From: Desulfuromusa kysingii | GTDB taxonomy: Bacteria; Desulfobacterota; Desulfuromonadia; Desulfuromonadales; Geopsychrobacteraceae | NCBI RefSeq assembly: GCF_900107645.1 | Contig: NZ_FNQN01000003.1 | Location: forward strand, 186,001-250,000 | Direction: 5' to 3' | Length of the DNA: 64,000 nt | Notes under the pieces: model-generated | Told to the model about the DNA's origin: nothing | Databases searched by the model: none | What the model saw: only the letters and a program-made list of their open reading frames with translations | Program-made: the position numbers and the translations under genes | Part shown: one piece after another, positions 11,084-20,950 of the stretch | Layout of the letters: every line of letters starts with the position of its first letter | Position numbering within the stretch: the first letter of the stretch is position 1

Positions 11084-12214
11084 TTGAAAAAACTTCTTTT
11101 TCTAGTTAATGTCGACTGGTTTTTTTTGTCGCACAGACTTCCAATAGCCATTGAAGCATTAAATTATGGTTATGAAGTACATGTAGCAACTGGAATTACT
11201 GACAAGCTAGATGTGCTGCGTTCTTATGGTTTGATTGTTCACCCGTTGACTATGGGAAGAAGTAGCACTGGGATTGTTGGAGAGGTAAGGACCTTCATGA
11301 GTATTCTGCGAATATTTATGAAGGTTAAACCGAATATTGTCCACTTGGTAACGATAAAACCAGTGTTGTTTGGTGGTATTGCTGCGCGCTTGGCAGGTGT
11401 TCCTGCTGTGGTCGCGGCAATTTCTGGTCTGGGGTTTGTCTTTTCAGATAAGGGCAAAAAGGCGACAGTGATTCGTTTTTTTGTTTCCAGCCTATATCGT
11501 TTAGTGTTGGGCAAGCGTAACCTGAAGGTGATTTGTCAAAATCCCGATGATCGCGAAACCTTAGTGAAGGCTGCGGGCTTGAAGCAGGATAAGGTGATGA
11601 TGATTTCAGGATCAGGGGTGGATTTGTCAGCTTATGCGGTAACGCCTTTATCCAAAGGTGTGCCAGTGGTGGTTATGGCTGCCCGCTTGTTGCGTGATAA
11701 AGGAGTGCTTGAGTTTGTCGCTGCCGCGCGTTTGTTGACTCAGCGTAATGTGGCCGTTAGATTTTGGTTGGCTGGTGATCCTGATCCTGGAAATCCCGCA
11801 ACTGTCACACTTGGTGAATTGTCTGCTTGGGAGAATGAAGGGTGTGTGGAAATTTTAGGTTATCGTGAAGACATTCCTAACCTATTTGCTCAAGCCAATA
11901 TTGTTGTCTTGCCATCTTATTATGGAGAAGGGCTGCCCAAGACATTAGTTGAAGCTGCGGCATGCGGACGTGCTGTTGTTACAACAGATCATCCAGGTTG
12001 TCGTGATGCGATTGAACCAGGAAAGTCCGGTTTGTTGGTCCCCGTAAAAGACTCGATTGCACTTGCTGATGCGATACAACGTCTGATTGATGATCGTGAA
12101 TTGTGCCACAGTATGGGGCGAGCAGGTAGGGTTTTGGCTGAGCGCGAATTTGCTATAGAAAAAATTGTTGATGCACATTTGAAGATTTATAAAGAGCTGG
12201 AAGTGAACGCATGA
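11084..12214 (+). CDS. Glycosyltransferase family 4 (WbpU/WbnK-like)
   Basis: 376 residues. N-terminal domain begins KKLLFLVNVDWFFLSHRLPIA, typical of GT4 enzymes that act on undecaprenyl-linked sugars; VVMAARLLRDKGVLEFV opens the C-terminal Rossmann domain, with FWLAGDPDPGNP and the donor-site run PSYYGEGLPKTLVEAAACGRAVV (E-x7-E). Starts at TTG 11084; no ATG is suitable. Overlaps the next gene by 4 bases (ATGA), so the two are coupled. GC content rises here compared with the genes before 11 kb. Confidence 0.88.
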   Translation: MKKLLFLVNVDWFFLSHRLPIAIEALNYGYEVHVATGITDKLDVLRSYGLIVHPLTMGRSSTGIVGEVRTFMSILRIFMKVKPNIVHLVTIKPVLFGGIAARLAGVPAVVAAISGLGFVFSDKGKKATVIRFFVSSLYRLVLGKRNLKVICQNPDDRETLVKAAGLKQDKVMMISGSGVDLSAYAVTPLSKGVPVVVMAARLLRDKGVLEFVAAARLLTQRNVAVRFWLAGDPDPGNPATVTLGELSAWENEGCVEILGYREDIPNLFAQANIVVLPSYYGEGLPKTLVEAAACGRAVVTTDHPGCRDAIEPGKSGLLVPVKDSIALADAIQRLIDDRELCHSMGRAGRVLAEREFAIEKIVDAHLKIYKELEVNA

Positions 12215-13173
12215 ATATTCTGGTAACTGGGGCTAGTGGTTTTGTTGGTTCTGCTGTTGTTAATCGTTTATCTCTTTCCTCAAATTTTACACCGCGTGCC
12301 GGCGTTCGTCGATTAAATCATAATTTCCACTTTAGCGTAAATGTGATTCAAGTTAATACCCTTGCTCATGATACTGACTGGAGCGCGGCCTTGTTGGGTG
12401 TCGAAACTGTAATTCATGCCGCCGCCCGTGTCCACATCATGGATGATAATGCTGCTGATCCACTCACTGAGTTTCGCAAGGTAAATGTTGCAGGTACGCT
12501 AAATCTGGCACGGCAAGCTGCCGAGGCTGGGGTAAGGCGCTTTGTTTTTATCAGCTCTATTAAGGTCAATGGTGAAGGAACACCCTTAGGTGAGCCATTC
12601 AATGCTGATGACTCTCCGTCTCCAGTCGATCCTTACGGAATTTCCAAGATGGAAGCTGAAATGGGCTTGCAGCAGCTTGCCAAAAAAACCGGCATGGAGG
12701 TGGTGATTATCCGCCCTCCGCTGGTTTATGGTCCTGGTGTTAGAGCTAACTTTCAATCAATGATGCGTTGGCTCGCTAAAGGAATACCCCTCCCTTTTGG
12801 GTCAATACATAATAAACGTTCTTTGGTGGCGTTGGACAATCTGGTTGATCTGATTGTCACCTGTATTGACCATCCTGCCGCTGCGAATCAGATTTTTTTA
12901 GCTAGTGATGGTGAAGATCTATCGACTACACAATTATTGCAGCGAATGGCAAAGGCTATGGGCAAAACAGCGCATTTGATTCCGGTGCCTGCCAAGGTTT
13001 TAGAGTGGGGAGCAACACTCTTAGGTAAACGTGCGTTGGCACAACGGTTGTGCGGATCGTTGCAGGTGGATATCTCTAAAACACGTGAAGTGTTGGGCTG
13101 GACACCGCCGATAAGCGTGGATGAAGGGTTGAAAAGAGCTGCTGCGGGATTTAAAAAGTCAAAGGCTGATTAG
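12211..13173 (+). CDS. NAD-dependent epimerase/dehydratase (UDP-sugar 4-epimerase-like)
   Basis: 320 residues, extended SDR fold: VTGASGFVGSAVV nucleotide motif at the start, HAAARVHIMDD, FISSIKVNGE, and the catalytic YGISKMEAE. Homologues of this type (WbpV/WbpK-like) act on UDP-hexosamines just before lipid-linked assembly, often beside a WcaJ/WbpL-type initiating transferase, as here. Coupled to the glycosyltransferase upstream. The substrate is inferred from context only. Confidence 0.85.
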   Translation: MNILVTGASGFVGSAVVNRLSLSSNFTPRAGVRRLNHNFHFSVNVIQVNTLAHDTDWSAALLGVETVIHAAARVHIMDDNAADPLTEFRKVNVAGTLNLARQAAEAGVRRFVFISSIKVNGEGTPLGEPFNADDSPSPVDPYGISKMEAEMGLQQLAKKTGMEVVIIRPPLVYGPGVRANFQSMMRWLAKGIPLPFGSIHNKRSLVALDNLVDLIVTCIDHPAAANQIFLASDGEDLSTTQLLQRMAKAMGKTAHLIPVPAKVLEWGATLLGKRALAQRLCGSLQVDISKTREVLGWTPPISVDEGLKRAAAGFKKSKAD

Positions 13174-13239
13174 CCACGGACGCACACGGACAAGGGCGGA
13201 TAGTTCGTTAAAACTGGAAAGGCGAAGGCCGTTTTTTTA

Positions 13240-13652
13240 GCCGCTATCAAAATCTATTAAGGTCTATAAAAGCTTTTTTTTGGGGGGAGAACCTATATAG
13301 GCCAAAGCACTGGATTGACAGGTTCTGATAGATCATCATCGCGGCGAAGGGTTTTTCTGATTGTGGGATTCAAAGGATTTTAAAGGCTATTATTTTGCCG
13401 CTATCAAAATCTATGAGGGTCTATAAGGACTTTTGTTTGGGATAAACCATTTAGATAAAGCATATGGTTGACAGATTTTGATAGATTTTTATCGCGGCGA
13501 AGGGTTTTTCTGGTTGTTGGATTAGAAGGACTTCAACGGCTATTATTTTAGCCGCTATCTGAATCTATGAGGGTCTATAAGGACTTTTGTTTGGGGTGAA
13601 CCATTTAGATAAAGCATATGGTTGACAGGTTTTGATAAATTTTCATCGCGGC
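13240..13652 (+). repeat. Three palindromic repeat units, about 155-bp period, left of the GxxExxY gene
   Basis: Units at 13240-13345, 13397-13498 and 13551-13652. Each starts GCCGCTATCAAAATCTAT (or close) and ends with a reversed form (GATAGATTTTCATCGCGGC-like), so each can fold as a 100-base hairpin. Spacers of about 50 bases (GAAGGGTTTTTCTG...) are also conserved. Start-to-start distances are 157 and 154 bases. Not CRISPR: the repeated part is longer than the spacer and spacers are alike. The stretch 13174-13239 holds nothing else recognised. Confidence 0.8.
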
Positions 13653-13680
13653 GAAAGGTGTTATTTGTTTAGGAGGGGAG

Positions 13681-14061
13681 ATGAAAGACAAGGCTTATCA
13701 TGATTCAATTGCTGCTGTAATTGTCAGCAGTGCTTATAAGATCGGACAGACTCTTGGCTCCGGGTTTCTTGAGAGGGTCTATGAAAATGCACTTGCCATT
13801 GAACTGGAAGAAGCCGACCTGAGGGTCGAAAAGCAAAAACAGATTCAAGTTTTTTATCATGCCCAGGTGGTAGGTGATTATTTTGCAGATTTGCTTGTTG
13901 AGGATGATGTCATTGTCGAGCTAAAAGCTGCCAAGTGTCTTGAGGCTGTTCATTTAGCACAATGTCAGAACTATCTTAAAGCAACGGGTAAAAAATTGGG
14001 GTTGGTGATCAACTTTGGTGGTGAGAAAGTTGCTGTTCGCCGTGTAGTCAATGGGCTCTAA
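13681..14061 (+). CDS. GxxExxY family protein
   Basis: 126 residues, full length for the family. The defining motif is GFLERVY in the segment LGSGFLERVYENAL (about residue 25); further on YFADLLVEDDVIVELKA has a D...E-x-K pattern reminiscent of PD-(D/E)XK nucleases, and the end LGLVINFGGEKVAVRR is typical. Biochemical role unknown. A strong AGGAGGGG SD sits just upstream of ATG 13681. It lies between the third and fourth units of the palindromic repeat array, so gene and repeats may travel together. Confidence 0.85.
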   Translation: MKDKAYHDSIAAVIVSSAYKIGQTLGSGFLERVYENALAIELEEADLRVEKQKQIQVFYHAQVVGDYFADLLVEDDVIVELKAAKCLEAVHLAQCQNYLKATGKKLGLVINFGGEKVAVRRVVNGL

Positions 14062-14071
14062 TGGATTTCTT

Positions 14072-14329
14072 GCCGCTATCAGGATCTACGAAGGTCTATT
14101 TTGACTGTATTTTTGGGGTAACCCATCAAGATAAAGCATGTGGTTGACAGATTTTGATAGATTTTCATTGCGGCGAAGGGTTCCTCTGATTGTGGGATTC
14201 GAAGGATTTTAAAGGCTATTATTTTAGCCGTTATCAGAATCTATGATGGTCTATAAAGGCTTTTTTGAGGGAGAACCTATATAGGGCAAAGCATTTGATT
14301 GACAGATTTTGTTAGATTTTCATCGCGGC
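14072..14329 (+). repeat. Two palindromic repeat units right of the GxxExxY gene
   Basis: Units at 14072-14174 and 14227-14329, 155 bases apart, same sequence family and orientation as the three units at 13240-13652. The first begins eleven bases after the GxxExxY stop codon. Confidence 0.8.
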
Positions 14330-14394
14330 AAATTTTTTTCTGATTGAATTTTCCGAGCATACGGAACTTTTTATAGTGGTAACGAAAGTTTAAA

Positions 14395-14955
14395 ATGAAG
14401 CGTATTTTTGATATATCCATGTCGTTGATAGCACTGGTTGTTTTCTGTCTCCCTCTGCTGGTTGTGGCAGTGCTGGTGAAACTCACTTCCAAAGGTCCCG
14501 CTCTTTACTGGTCTGATCGGATCGGGAAAAATAATGAAATTTTTAGAATGCCCAAGTTTAGAACCATGCGGATTGATACTCCTGCGGTCGCCACGCACTT
14601 GTTAGGTGACCCTGATCAGTTTTTGACGCCCATTGGTCACTTTTTACGTAAATCAAGTCTGGATGAAATACCTCAACTGTGGAGTATCTTGAAGGGTGAC
14701 ATGAGCATTGTCGGTCCCAGACCAGCGCTGTTCAATCAGGATGATCTGGTCAAATTACGAACAGAGGTGGGAGTTCACGCTTTAACCCCGGGGTTGACCG
14801 GCTGGGCACAGATCAATGGCCGCGATGAATTGCCTATCCCGGTTAAGGTTGATTTTGATGCATATTATCTACAGAATCGCTCTTTCTTGTTAGATCTGAA
14901 GATTATCTTGATGACGGTTTATAATGTTGTCAGGAGTAAGGGTGTGTCACACTAA
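14395..14955 (+). CDS. Undecaprenyl-phosphate sugar-1-phosphate transferase (initiating enzyme)
   Basis: 186 residues: the short, single-membrane-helix form (PglC-like) of the bacterial sugar transferase family. Helix at residues 8-31, then SDRIGKNNEIFRMPKFRTMR, RKSSLDEIPQLWSILKGDMSIVGPRP and the PGLTGWAQINGRD motif. It moves a sugar phosphate from UDP-sugar to undecaprenyl phosphate at the inner membrane and so starts each repeat unit. Its predicted partner enzymes are the epimerase upstream and the CapD-type dehydratase downstream. Confidence 0.92.
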   Translation: MKRIFDISMSLIALVVFCLPLLVVAVLVKLTSKGPALYWSDRIGKNNEIFRMPKFRTMRIDTPAVATHLLGDPDQFLTPIGHFLRKSSLDEIPQLWSILKGDMSIVGPRPALFNQDDLVKLRTEVGVHALTPGLTGWAQINGRDELPIPVKVDFDAYYLQNRSFLLDLKIILMTVYNVVRSKGVSH

Positions 14956-15090
14956 TGAGTTTTCCGCTTTTAATTATTTAAATAACTGACTTGTCCTTGA
15001 TAGTTTAGTATAATAGGAGGTTGTGGATTATCGTCGTGCTTGATGGTTTCGTCCCTCAAGTGACCGTGCTTTATGGTGGGGGAAGAATTT

Positions 15091-16989
15091 ATGAAAGAAA
15101 TTGTATATCGAAATCGTTTGTTTGTTGTTTTTGTGATGACAAGCCTGATTATTATCAGCTCTTTTTTATTTGCCTATGCCATTCGTTTTGATTTTTCTAT
15201 CCCTTCTGCATATTGGCCCAGAATTACGACATTAATCCCGGTCATCCTGGCAATTAAATTAATCGTTTTCTGGAAGTTCGGCTGTTTTCGGGGGTGGTGG
15301 CGCTATGTCTCCATGCCTGACTTGTTGCAGATTGTTAAGGCCAATATTCTTTCTTCCAGTTTGGTTGTTGTCTATGCCGTTGCTGTCTACCGTTTGGAGC
15401 AGGTGCCACGCTCAGTCTTGCTGTTGGATGGTATTTTCTGTTTTCTGGCGGTGGGAGGAATCCGTTTTGCTACCCGGGCATTGCGGGAGAACTATCTTCC
15501 CGTGCGGCAAGGAACTGAATTGCGCCAAGCGCGGGCTCTGATTGTCGGCGCGGGGGATGCGGGGCAATTAATTGCGCGGGAAATCCGTTCCAATCCGCAA
15601 TTGGATTTGAATATTCTGGGGTTTATTGATGATGATCCCGTCAAGAAGAAGGGGGCTTTTCAAGGCTTAAATGTTTTGGGTTCGCAAGCTGATCTGAAAA
15701 AACTTGTCAATGAACGGGGTGTCGATGAAGTTATTATTGCGATCCCATCTGCTTCGGGAAAAGTGATCAAATCGATTGTTGAGCGGTGTCGTGAAACCAA
15801 GGTCAAGTTTAGAATCTTACCCGGAGTCGGAGAGCTTATAGATGGCCGGGTTTCTATTCAGCAAGTTCGCGATGTTGATCTGAACGATCTTCTTGGCCGG
15901 GAACCGATTTTTCTGGATGAGGCGCAGATAAATAACTATCTGCGGGGGAAAAGGGTGTTGGTGTCTGGTGCCGGAGGGAGTATCGGCAGTGAAATCTGTC
16001 GACAATTGGCCCGTTTCAAACCGCAGAAGCTCATCCTGTTTGAAAATGCTGAAACTCCTCTGTTTTTGATTGAACAGGAACTGATCAAGAATTACCCCGA
16101 TTTAACCATCGTCCCTATCATCGGTGATGTCCGTAACCATTCGCGCGTTAATGTGATTTTTGATGAGCAAATGCCTCAGGTGGTGTTTCATGCCGCGGCC
16201 TATAAGCATGTGCCGATGATGGAGAACAACCCGGCTGAAGCGGTTAACAATAATATTAGTGGGACCCGTTTGCTGGCTGATGCTGCTGATAAGATCGGTG
16301 TCGAAAAGTTTGTCATGATCTCTACAGACAAAGCGGTGCGACCGACTAACATTATGGGGACAACAAAACGGGTGGCTGAGATGTATGTTCAGGCTCTCAA
16401 CTTGAGGAGTAAAACCAGTTTTGTGACCACCCGCTTTGGTAATGTTTTAGGGAGTAATGGCAGTGTGATTCCGACCTTTAAGAAACAGATTGCCAATGGT
16501 GGGCCGGTGACGGTCACTCACCCTGATGTCACCCGTTTTTTTATGACCATACCGGAGGCAACGCAACTTGTCCTGCAGGCGGGGAGTATGGGGAGCGGTG
16601 GTGAAATTTATTTGTTTAATATGGGGGAGGCCGTCAAGATTCAATTCCTTGCGGAAGAACTTATCCGGTTGTCAGGTTTGCAGCCTCATGATGATATTGA
16701 CATTGTTTATACCGGGTTACGGCCTGGTGAGAAATTGTACGAAGAGCTGCTTTTGGATGAAGAGGGGGTTCTGCCCACGCCGCATAATAAAATCTGTATA
16801 GCTCAGTCAACATCAATCGTGTACTCAGAGTTGTTAGCGATGATTGAGTCTTTGTTGGCCTCTGCCAAAGCTCTGGACCTTCCTGCTGTCAGAGAAAAAC
16901 TGCAACAGCTCGTTCCTGAGTACTGTCCGGCAGAGAATAGACCTCTCGCTAAGGTGATCCCGTTTTCTGCGATTGTAATGCATCAATAA
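15091..16989 (+). CDS. Membrane-bound nucleoside-diphosphate-sugar 4,6-dehydratase (CapD/WbpM/PglF type)
   Basis: 632 residues, the long two-Rossmann form. Four N-terminal membrane helices (to about residue 130), a first nucleotide-binding domain (ALIVGAGDAGQLIAREI), then the catalytic SDR domain with VSGAGGSIGSEICRQL and STDKAVRPTNIMGTTKR. It converts UDP-GlcNAc to the 4-keto-6-deoxy sugar, the first step to bacillosamine- or FucNAc-type sugars. ATG 15091 is preferred over 15073 because GGGGGAAG lies just upstream of it. The 3' end overlaps aroK on the other strand by 41 bases. Confidence 0.93.
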   Translation: MKEIVYRNRLFVVFVMTSLIIISSFLFAYAIRFDFSIPSAYWPRITTLIPVILAIKLIVFWKFGCFRGWWRYVSMPDLLQIVKANILSSSLVVVYAVAVYRLEQVPRSVLLLDGIFCFLAVGGIRFATRALRENYLPVRQGTELRQARALIVGAGDAGQLIAREIRSNPQLDLNILGFIDDDPVKKKGAFQGLNVLGSQADLKKLVNERGVDEVIIAIPSASGKVIKSIVERCRETKVKFRILPGVGELIDGRVSIQQVRDVDLNDLLGREPIFLDEAQINNYLRGKRVLVSGAGGSIGSEICRQLARFKPQKLILFENAETPLFLIEQELIKNYPDLTIVPIIGDVRNHSRVNVIFDEQMPQVVFHAAAYKHVPMMENNPAEAVNNNISGTRLLADAADKIGVEKFVMISTDKAVRPTNIMGTTKRVAEMYVQALNLRSKTSFVTTRFGNVLGSNGSVIPTFKKQIANGGPVTVTHPDVTRFFMTIPEATQLVLQAGSMGSGGEIYLFNMGEAVKIQFLAEELIRLSGLQPHDDIDIVYTGLRPGEKLYEELLLDEEGVLPTPHNKICIAQSTSIVYSELLAMIESLLASAKALDLPAVREKLQQLVPEYCPAENRPLAKVIPFSAIVMHQ

Positions 16990-17485
16990 TATTGACGACT
17001 GTGACGATTAATTGCTCCGGTGTCGTGTTGGATGTTGAAACCTGCGTGAATTGCTTGTAAATCGAATCGCGCTGGCGTAATAATGTATTGATTCTCGCCC
17101 GTGGATCTTTTTCTGCCAGCAGTGGACGGCTGTCTTTTTGGCGTGAAACGCGGGAGAGGATCTCTTTTGGAGTTGCCGTTAAGCAGATAATGTGTCCTGT
17201 TTCATTCAACGCCTCGACATTGTCCGGATTCAGGACCAGTCCTCCACCCGTCGCAACAACCAACCCTTGTTTTCGCGCCAGGTTTTTGACCAGTTCTGCT
17301 TCCAGTTTACGGAATGCTGCTTCTCCTTGGGTTTTAAACAGATTGGTGATGCTTTGTCCGGCTTGAGCTTCGATTAAAGCATCGGTATCGACAAAATCAT
17401 AACCGATACGCTTGGCAAGTAACCGTCCCAGGGTGGATTTTCCGGTTCCCATAAAGCCCGTCAAGATAATGTTAGGTCGTGACAT
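16949..17485 (-). CDS. aroK: Shikimate kinase
   Basis: 178 residues. P-loop GFMGTGKST at residues 11-19, the shikimate-binding FVDTDALIE, FRKLE and VATGGGLVL, and an Arg-rich lid (SRQKDSRPLLA). Phosphorylates shikimate in the chorismate pathway. A SD (GAGGA) precedes the ATG, and a good promoter is visible at 17521-17549. Its 3' end overlaps the converging CapD-type gene, marking the edge of the polysaccharide locus. Confidence 0.93.
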   Translation of the reverse strand: MSRPNIILTGFMGTGKSTLGRLLAKRIGYDFVDTDALIEAQAGQSITNLFKTQGEAAFRKLEAELVKNLARKQGLVVATGGGLVLNPDNVEALNETGHIICLTATPKEILSRVSRQKDSRPLLAEKDPRARINTLLRQRDSIYKQFTQVSTSNTTPEQLIVTVVNIIDALQSQKTGSP

Positions 17486-17520
17486 TTTTCCTCGATTCGT
17501 TAAGAGTGTCCTGACTGCAG

Positions 17521-17549
17521 AACATATGTAAAAGCTCCTGAGCTGTCAA
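17521..17549 (-). promoter_or_regulatory. Sigma-70-type promoter of aroK
   Basis: On the minus strand: TTGACA (17544-17549), 17-base spacer, TATGTT (17521-17526), placed 36 bases before the ATG. Confidence 0.6.
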
Positions 17550-17593
17550 GTTGGGTAAAACAGCATGATTTCAGCGTTTTCTGTGTTATTTTC

Positions 17594-17622
17594 TTGGCAT
17601 CCTGGAGTCTTTCTGCCATAAT
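17594..17622 (+). promoter_or_regulatory. Sigma-70-type promoter of typA
   Basis: TTGGCA (17594-17599), 17-base spacer, CATAAT (17617-17622); 43 bases before the typA ATG. Confidence 0.6.
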
Positions 17623-17665
17623 TCCGCTCTTTTTGTGAAAAAATCATATTTATAAAGGACTTACG

Positions 17666-19477
17666 ATGTCTAAAAAGATAAGAAATATCGCGATCATCGC
17701 CCACGTTGACCACGGGAAAACCACCCTCGTTGATGCCATGTTGGTCCAATCCGGGGTTTACCGTGAACATCAGGAAATTACCGAACGGGTCATGGATAGT
17801 AATGATCTGGAAAAAGAGCGTGGAATCACTATCCTCTCAAAAAACCTGTCGGTGCAGCACTGTGGGTTGAAAATCAATATCGTTGACACACCTGGTCATG
17901 CCGATTTTGGGGGTGAAGTTGAGCGGGTTTTGAAAATGGTTGATTCTGTGTTGCTGTTGGTCGATGCTTTTGACGGGCCGATGCCGCAAACTCGTTTTGT
18001 GTTGAAAAAATCTCTAGATCTGGGGCTCAAACCAATTGTCGTCATCAATAAAATTGATCGTCCCGGCGCACGGCCAGAAACCGTTGTCGATATGGTTTTT
18101 GACCTGTTTTGTGAATTGAATGCCAATGAAGATCAACTTGATTTCCCTATTGTCTATGCCAGCGCCAAACTTGGCATTGCCAAGAAACATTTGGAAGATG
18201 AATCAGACAATCTGGAACCATTATTTGAAATGATCGGAGAACGTGTTGATCCCCCTTCTGGCGATCCCACAGCACCTTTTCAGTTGTTGGTCACTAATAT
18301 CGATTATAATAAATTTATCGGCCGTACCGCGACTGGGAAAATTGTCAATGGGACCGTCAAGGCCGGTGAGACTGTTGCGAGGATTGATCATGCCGGGAAG
18401 GTAAAAACTGGACGGATTTCTAAGCTCCTTGGCTATCAAGGATTGCAGCAGATCGAACTGGATGAAGCGTATGCTGGTGATATTGTGACCATTGCTGGAT
18501 TTGATGAGCTGGGAATCAGTGAAACTCTGGCTGATGCTGAAAATCCGGTCGCTCTTCCCTATGTCGCCATCGATGAGCCGACCCTGTCGATGAATTTTAT
18601 TGTCAATAACTCACCTTTTGCCGGACAGGAAGGGAAATGGGTCACTTCTCGAAATATCCGTGAACGATTAACCAAAGAGTTGCGGACCAATGTTTCGCTG
18701 CGTGTTGAAGATACCGATAATACGGATACCTTTAAGGTTTCAGGACGCGGAGAATTGCACCTGTCAATTCTTATTGAAAATATGCGTCGTGAAGGTTTTG
18801 AACTTTCAGTATCAAAACCGGAAGTTATCTTTCGTGAGATTGATGGCGTACGTTGTGAGCCAATCGAGCATCTGTCCATCGATGTCCCAGAAGAACATCA
18901 GGGGACTGTGATTGAAAAACTTGGCAAACGCAAAGCTGAAATGACCTCCATGCAGGCGCTGGATGGAACCAACCGAATCGAATTTTTAATTCCTGCCCGT
19001 GGTTTAATTGGTTTTAGAACCGAATTTATGACTGATACCCGTGGAACCGGGGTGATGAATCACACTTTCCATGATTATTCTCCCTATAAAGGACCGATTG
19101 AAGGGCGGAAAAACGGGGTGCTGATTGCCTTGGAGCTGGGGGAAACTGTGGCCTATTCCCTATTCAATTTGCAAGACCGTGGGGTCCTATTCGTCGGTCC
19201 TAACGTTAAGGTCTACGAAGGGATGATTATTGGACAGCACGCCAAGGAGGGTGATCTGGTCGTCAATGCTTGCCGTGGTAAGAAGCTCACCAATGTTCGA
19301 TCTTCGGGAACGGATGAAGCTGTCCGCATCATAACTCCAAGAACTTTGTCTCTGGAGCAATCTCTGGAGTACATTGCTGATGATGAACTGGTGGAGATTA
19401 CACCGAAATCGATCCGCTTACGGAAGCGTTATCTCGATGCCAATGAGCGTAAGAAAAATGAGAAAAAAACGAAATAG
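17666..19477 (+). CDS. typA: Translational GTPase TypA/BipA
   Basis: 603 residues, standard length. G1 [19 protein letters not shown] (switch I), [14 protein letters not shown] (G3), NKIDRPGA (G4), then EF-G-like domains II, III and V and the TypA-specific C-terminal domain ([28 protein letters not shown]). Binds the ribosome and is needed for growth at low temperature and stress in other bacteria. SD AAAGGA before the ATG; stands alone between aroK and a converging regulator gene. Confidence 0.96.
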   Translation: MSKKIRNIAIIAHVDHGKTTLVDAMLVQSGVYREHQEITERVMDSNDLEKERGITILSKNLSVQHCGLKINIVDTPGHADFGGEVERVLKMVDSVLLLVDAFDGPMPQTRFVLKKSLDLGLKPIVVINKIDRPGARPETVVDMVFDLFCELNANEDQLDFPIVYASAKLGIAKKHLEDESDNLEPLFEMIGERVDPPSGDPTAPFQLLVTNIDYNKFIGRTATGKIVNGTVKAGETVARIDHAGKVKTGRISKLLGYQGLQQIELDEAYAGDIVTIAGFDELGISETLADAENPVALPYVAIDEPTLSMNFIVNNSPFAGQEGKWVTSRNIRERLTKELRTNVSLRVEDTDNTDTFKVSGRGELHLSILIENMRREGFELSVSKPEVIFREIDGVRCEPIEHLSIDVPEEHQGTVIEKLGKRKAEMTSMQALDGTNRIEFLIPARGLIGFRTEFMTDTRGTGVMNHTFHDYSPYKGPIEGRKNGVLIALELGETVAYSLFNLQDRGVLFVGPNVKVYEGMIIGQHAKEGDLVVNACRGKKLTNVRSSGTDEAVRIITPRTLSLEQSLEYIADDELVEITPKSIRLRKRYLDANERKKNEKKTK

Positions 19478-19507
19478 TGATCATCCTGATATCAAGGGTG
19501 ACAGTTT

Positions 19508-20887
19508 CTAGTTTTCTATCCCAAGACGTTTAATCTTTTCGACTAAAGTCGTGCGGTTAATCTTTAACAGATTGGCCGCACGCGCTTTGACTCCCTGACC
19601 TAAACTCAACGCCTGCTTTATCATCTCTGTTTCAATTTCTGCGATCGCCTGATTCATATTGATCCCTTTGGTGGTTATTTGCGGGACACCCGTGGGGGCT
19701 TTTGGTAGGCTCTGGGAGATGTTGGAGGGGAGGTCTTCGCAACGAATTATCAAGCTGTCTGTCAATGCGATTGTCCGCTCAATAATATTTTCCATTTCGC
19801 GAACATTTCCAGGCCAGTCGTAAACCTCCATGGCTTGAATTGCGTCAGCATCGATTTTGATCTGGGGCAGGTTCATCTCTTTACAAATTTTATCTGCAAA
19901 AAAGCGAGCTAACTGAGGAATATCGCCATGGCGATCTTTCAATGGTGGCAAATGAATCGGGATGACATTGAGTCGATAGTAGAGATCTTCACGAAATTGT
20001 CCTGCTTTGACCTGCTTTTCAAGATCAATATTGGTCGCTGAAATGAGCCGGATGTTCAGGTGGGTCTTGCGGGTGGAACCAACCGGCTCAAACTCATGTT
20101 CTTGCAAGACCCTTAACAGCTTAACCTGCAATTGTTGAGGCATGTTGCCGATTTCATCCAGAAAAATCGTGCCGCCGTTGGCAACTTCAAACTTTCCTAG
20201 TTTATCGGTGAATGCGCTGGTAAAAGCCCCTTTGACGTGGCCAAAGAGCTCCGATTCGAGCAAGTCCGCTGGAATAGCACCGCAGTTAATGGCGAGAAAA
20301 GGTTTGTTTTTGCGAGGGCTGTTATAGTGGATGGCTTTGGCGACCAGTTCTTTTCCTGTTCCGGAAGCGCCAAGTATCAAGATGGTTGAATCGGTTCCGG
20401 CAACCTTGCCCATACGACTGAACACTTGTTGCATCGCTTGACTGGTGCCGATAATATTATCAAAGTGGTAACGGCCGAGCAATTGTTGGCGTAAGTACTT
20501 ATTTTCGAGAACCAACCGGTTTTTTTCCAGCGCTTTTGTCACCTGAACTTTTAAGCGTTCAAAGTTAAATGGCTTGGTAATGTAATCCAACGCCCCCTCT
20601 TTCATTGCTTCAACAGCGGTTTCGGCGGAGGCTTTGCCAGTGATGAGGATGACCCCGATTTCAGAACAGTCATCTTTGGTGTGTTTAATAATATCAATGC
20701 CGCTGATACCGGGGAGGCAAAGGTCGCTGATGATCAGGTCAAAAGGTTGTTTTTTGAGGAGTTCCAACGCTTCTTCACCAGAGGCGCTGGTTTCTACGCT
20801 ATAACCGGTTTGAGTAAGAAGATGTGAAAGAGCCTGACAACTCTCAACTTCATCATCGACCAAGAGGATTTTAGATTTCTGGATCAT
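19508..20887 (-). CDS. Sigma-54-dependent response regulator (NtrC family)
   Basis: 459 residues from ATG 20887, chosen because AGGAGAG lies upstream; an upstream ATG at 20950 has no such site. Domains: receiver (DLIISDLCLPG with the phosphoacceptor Asp, K in ITKPFNFE), AAA+ (GASGTGKELVAKAIH Walker A, GGTIFLDEIGNMP Walker B), and a Fis-type HTH (KARAANLLKINRTTLVEKIKRL). The sigma-54 contact loop reads GAFTSA rather than the usual GAFTGA. It activates sigma-54 promoters on phosphorylation. No sensor kinase lies beside it, so the partner and targets are unknown. Confidence 0.93.
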   Translation of the reverse strand: MIQKSKILLVDDEVESCQALSHLLTQTGYSVETSASGEEALELLKKQPFDLIISDLCLPGISGIDIIKHTKDDCSEIGVILITGKASAETAVEAMKEGALDYITKPFNFERLKVQVTKALEKNRLVLENKYLRQQLLGRYHFDNIIGTSQAMQQVFSRMGKVAGTDSTILILGASGTGKELVAKAIHYNSPRKNKPFLAINCGAIPADLLESELFGHVKGAFTSAFTDKLGKFEVANGGTIFLDEIGNMPQQLQVKLLRVLQEHEFEPVGSTRKTHLNIRLISATNIDLEKQVKAGQFREDLYYRLNVIPIHLPPLKDRHGDIPQLARFFADKICKEMNLPQIKIDADAIQAMEVYDWPGNVREMENIIERTIALTDSLIIRCEDLPSNISQSLPKAPTGVPQITTKGINMNQAIAEIETEMIKQALSLGQGVKARAANLLKINRTTLVEKIKRLGIEN

Positions 20888-20950
20888 TGATCTCTCTCCT
20901 GTAAGCGTCATATGTTTGACGAAAAATACCATGAAGCCGAAATCGGTCAC

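Noticed and set aside
13240-14329. CRISPR array
   Set aside because: Repeats are about 100 bases, palindromic, and the spacers are alike; no cas gene is present.
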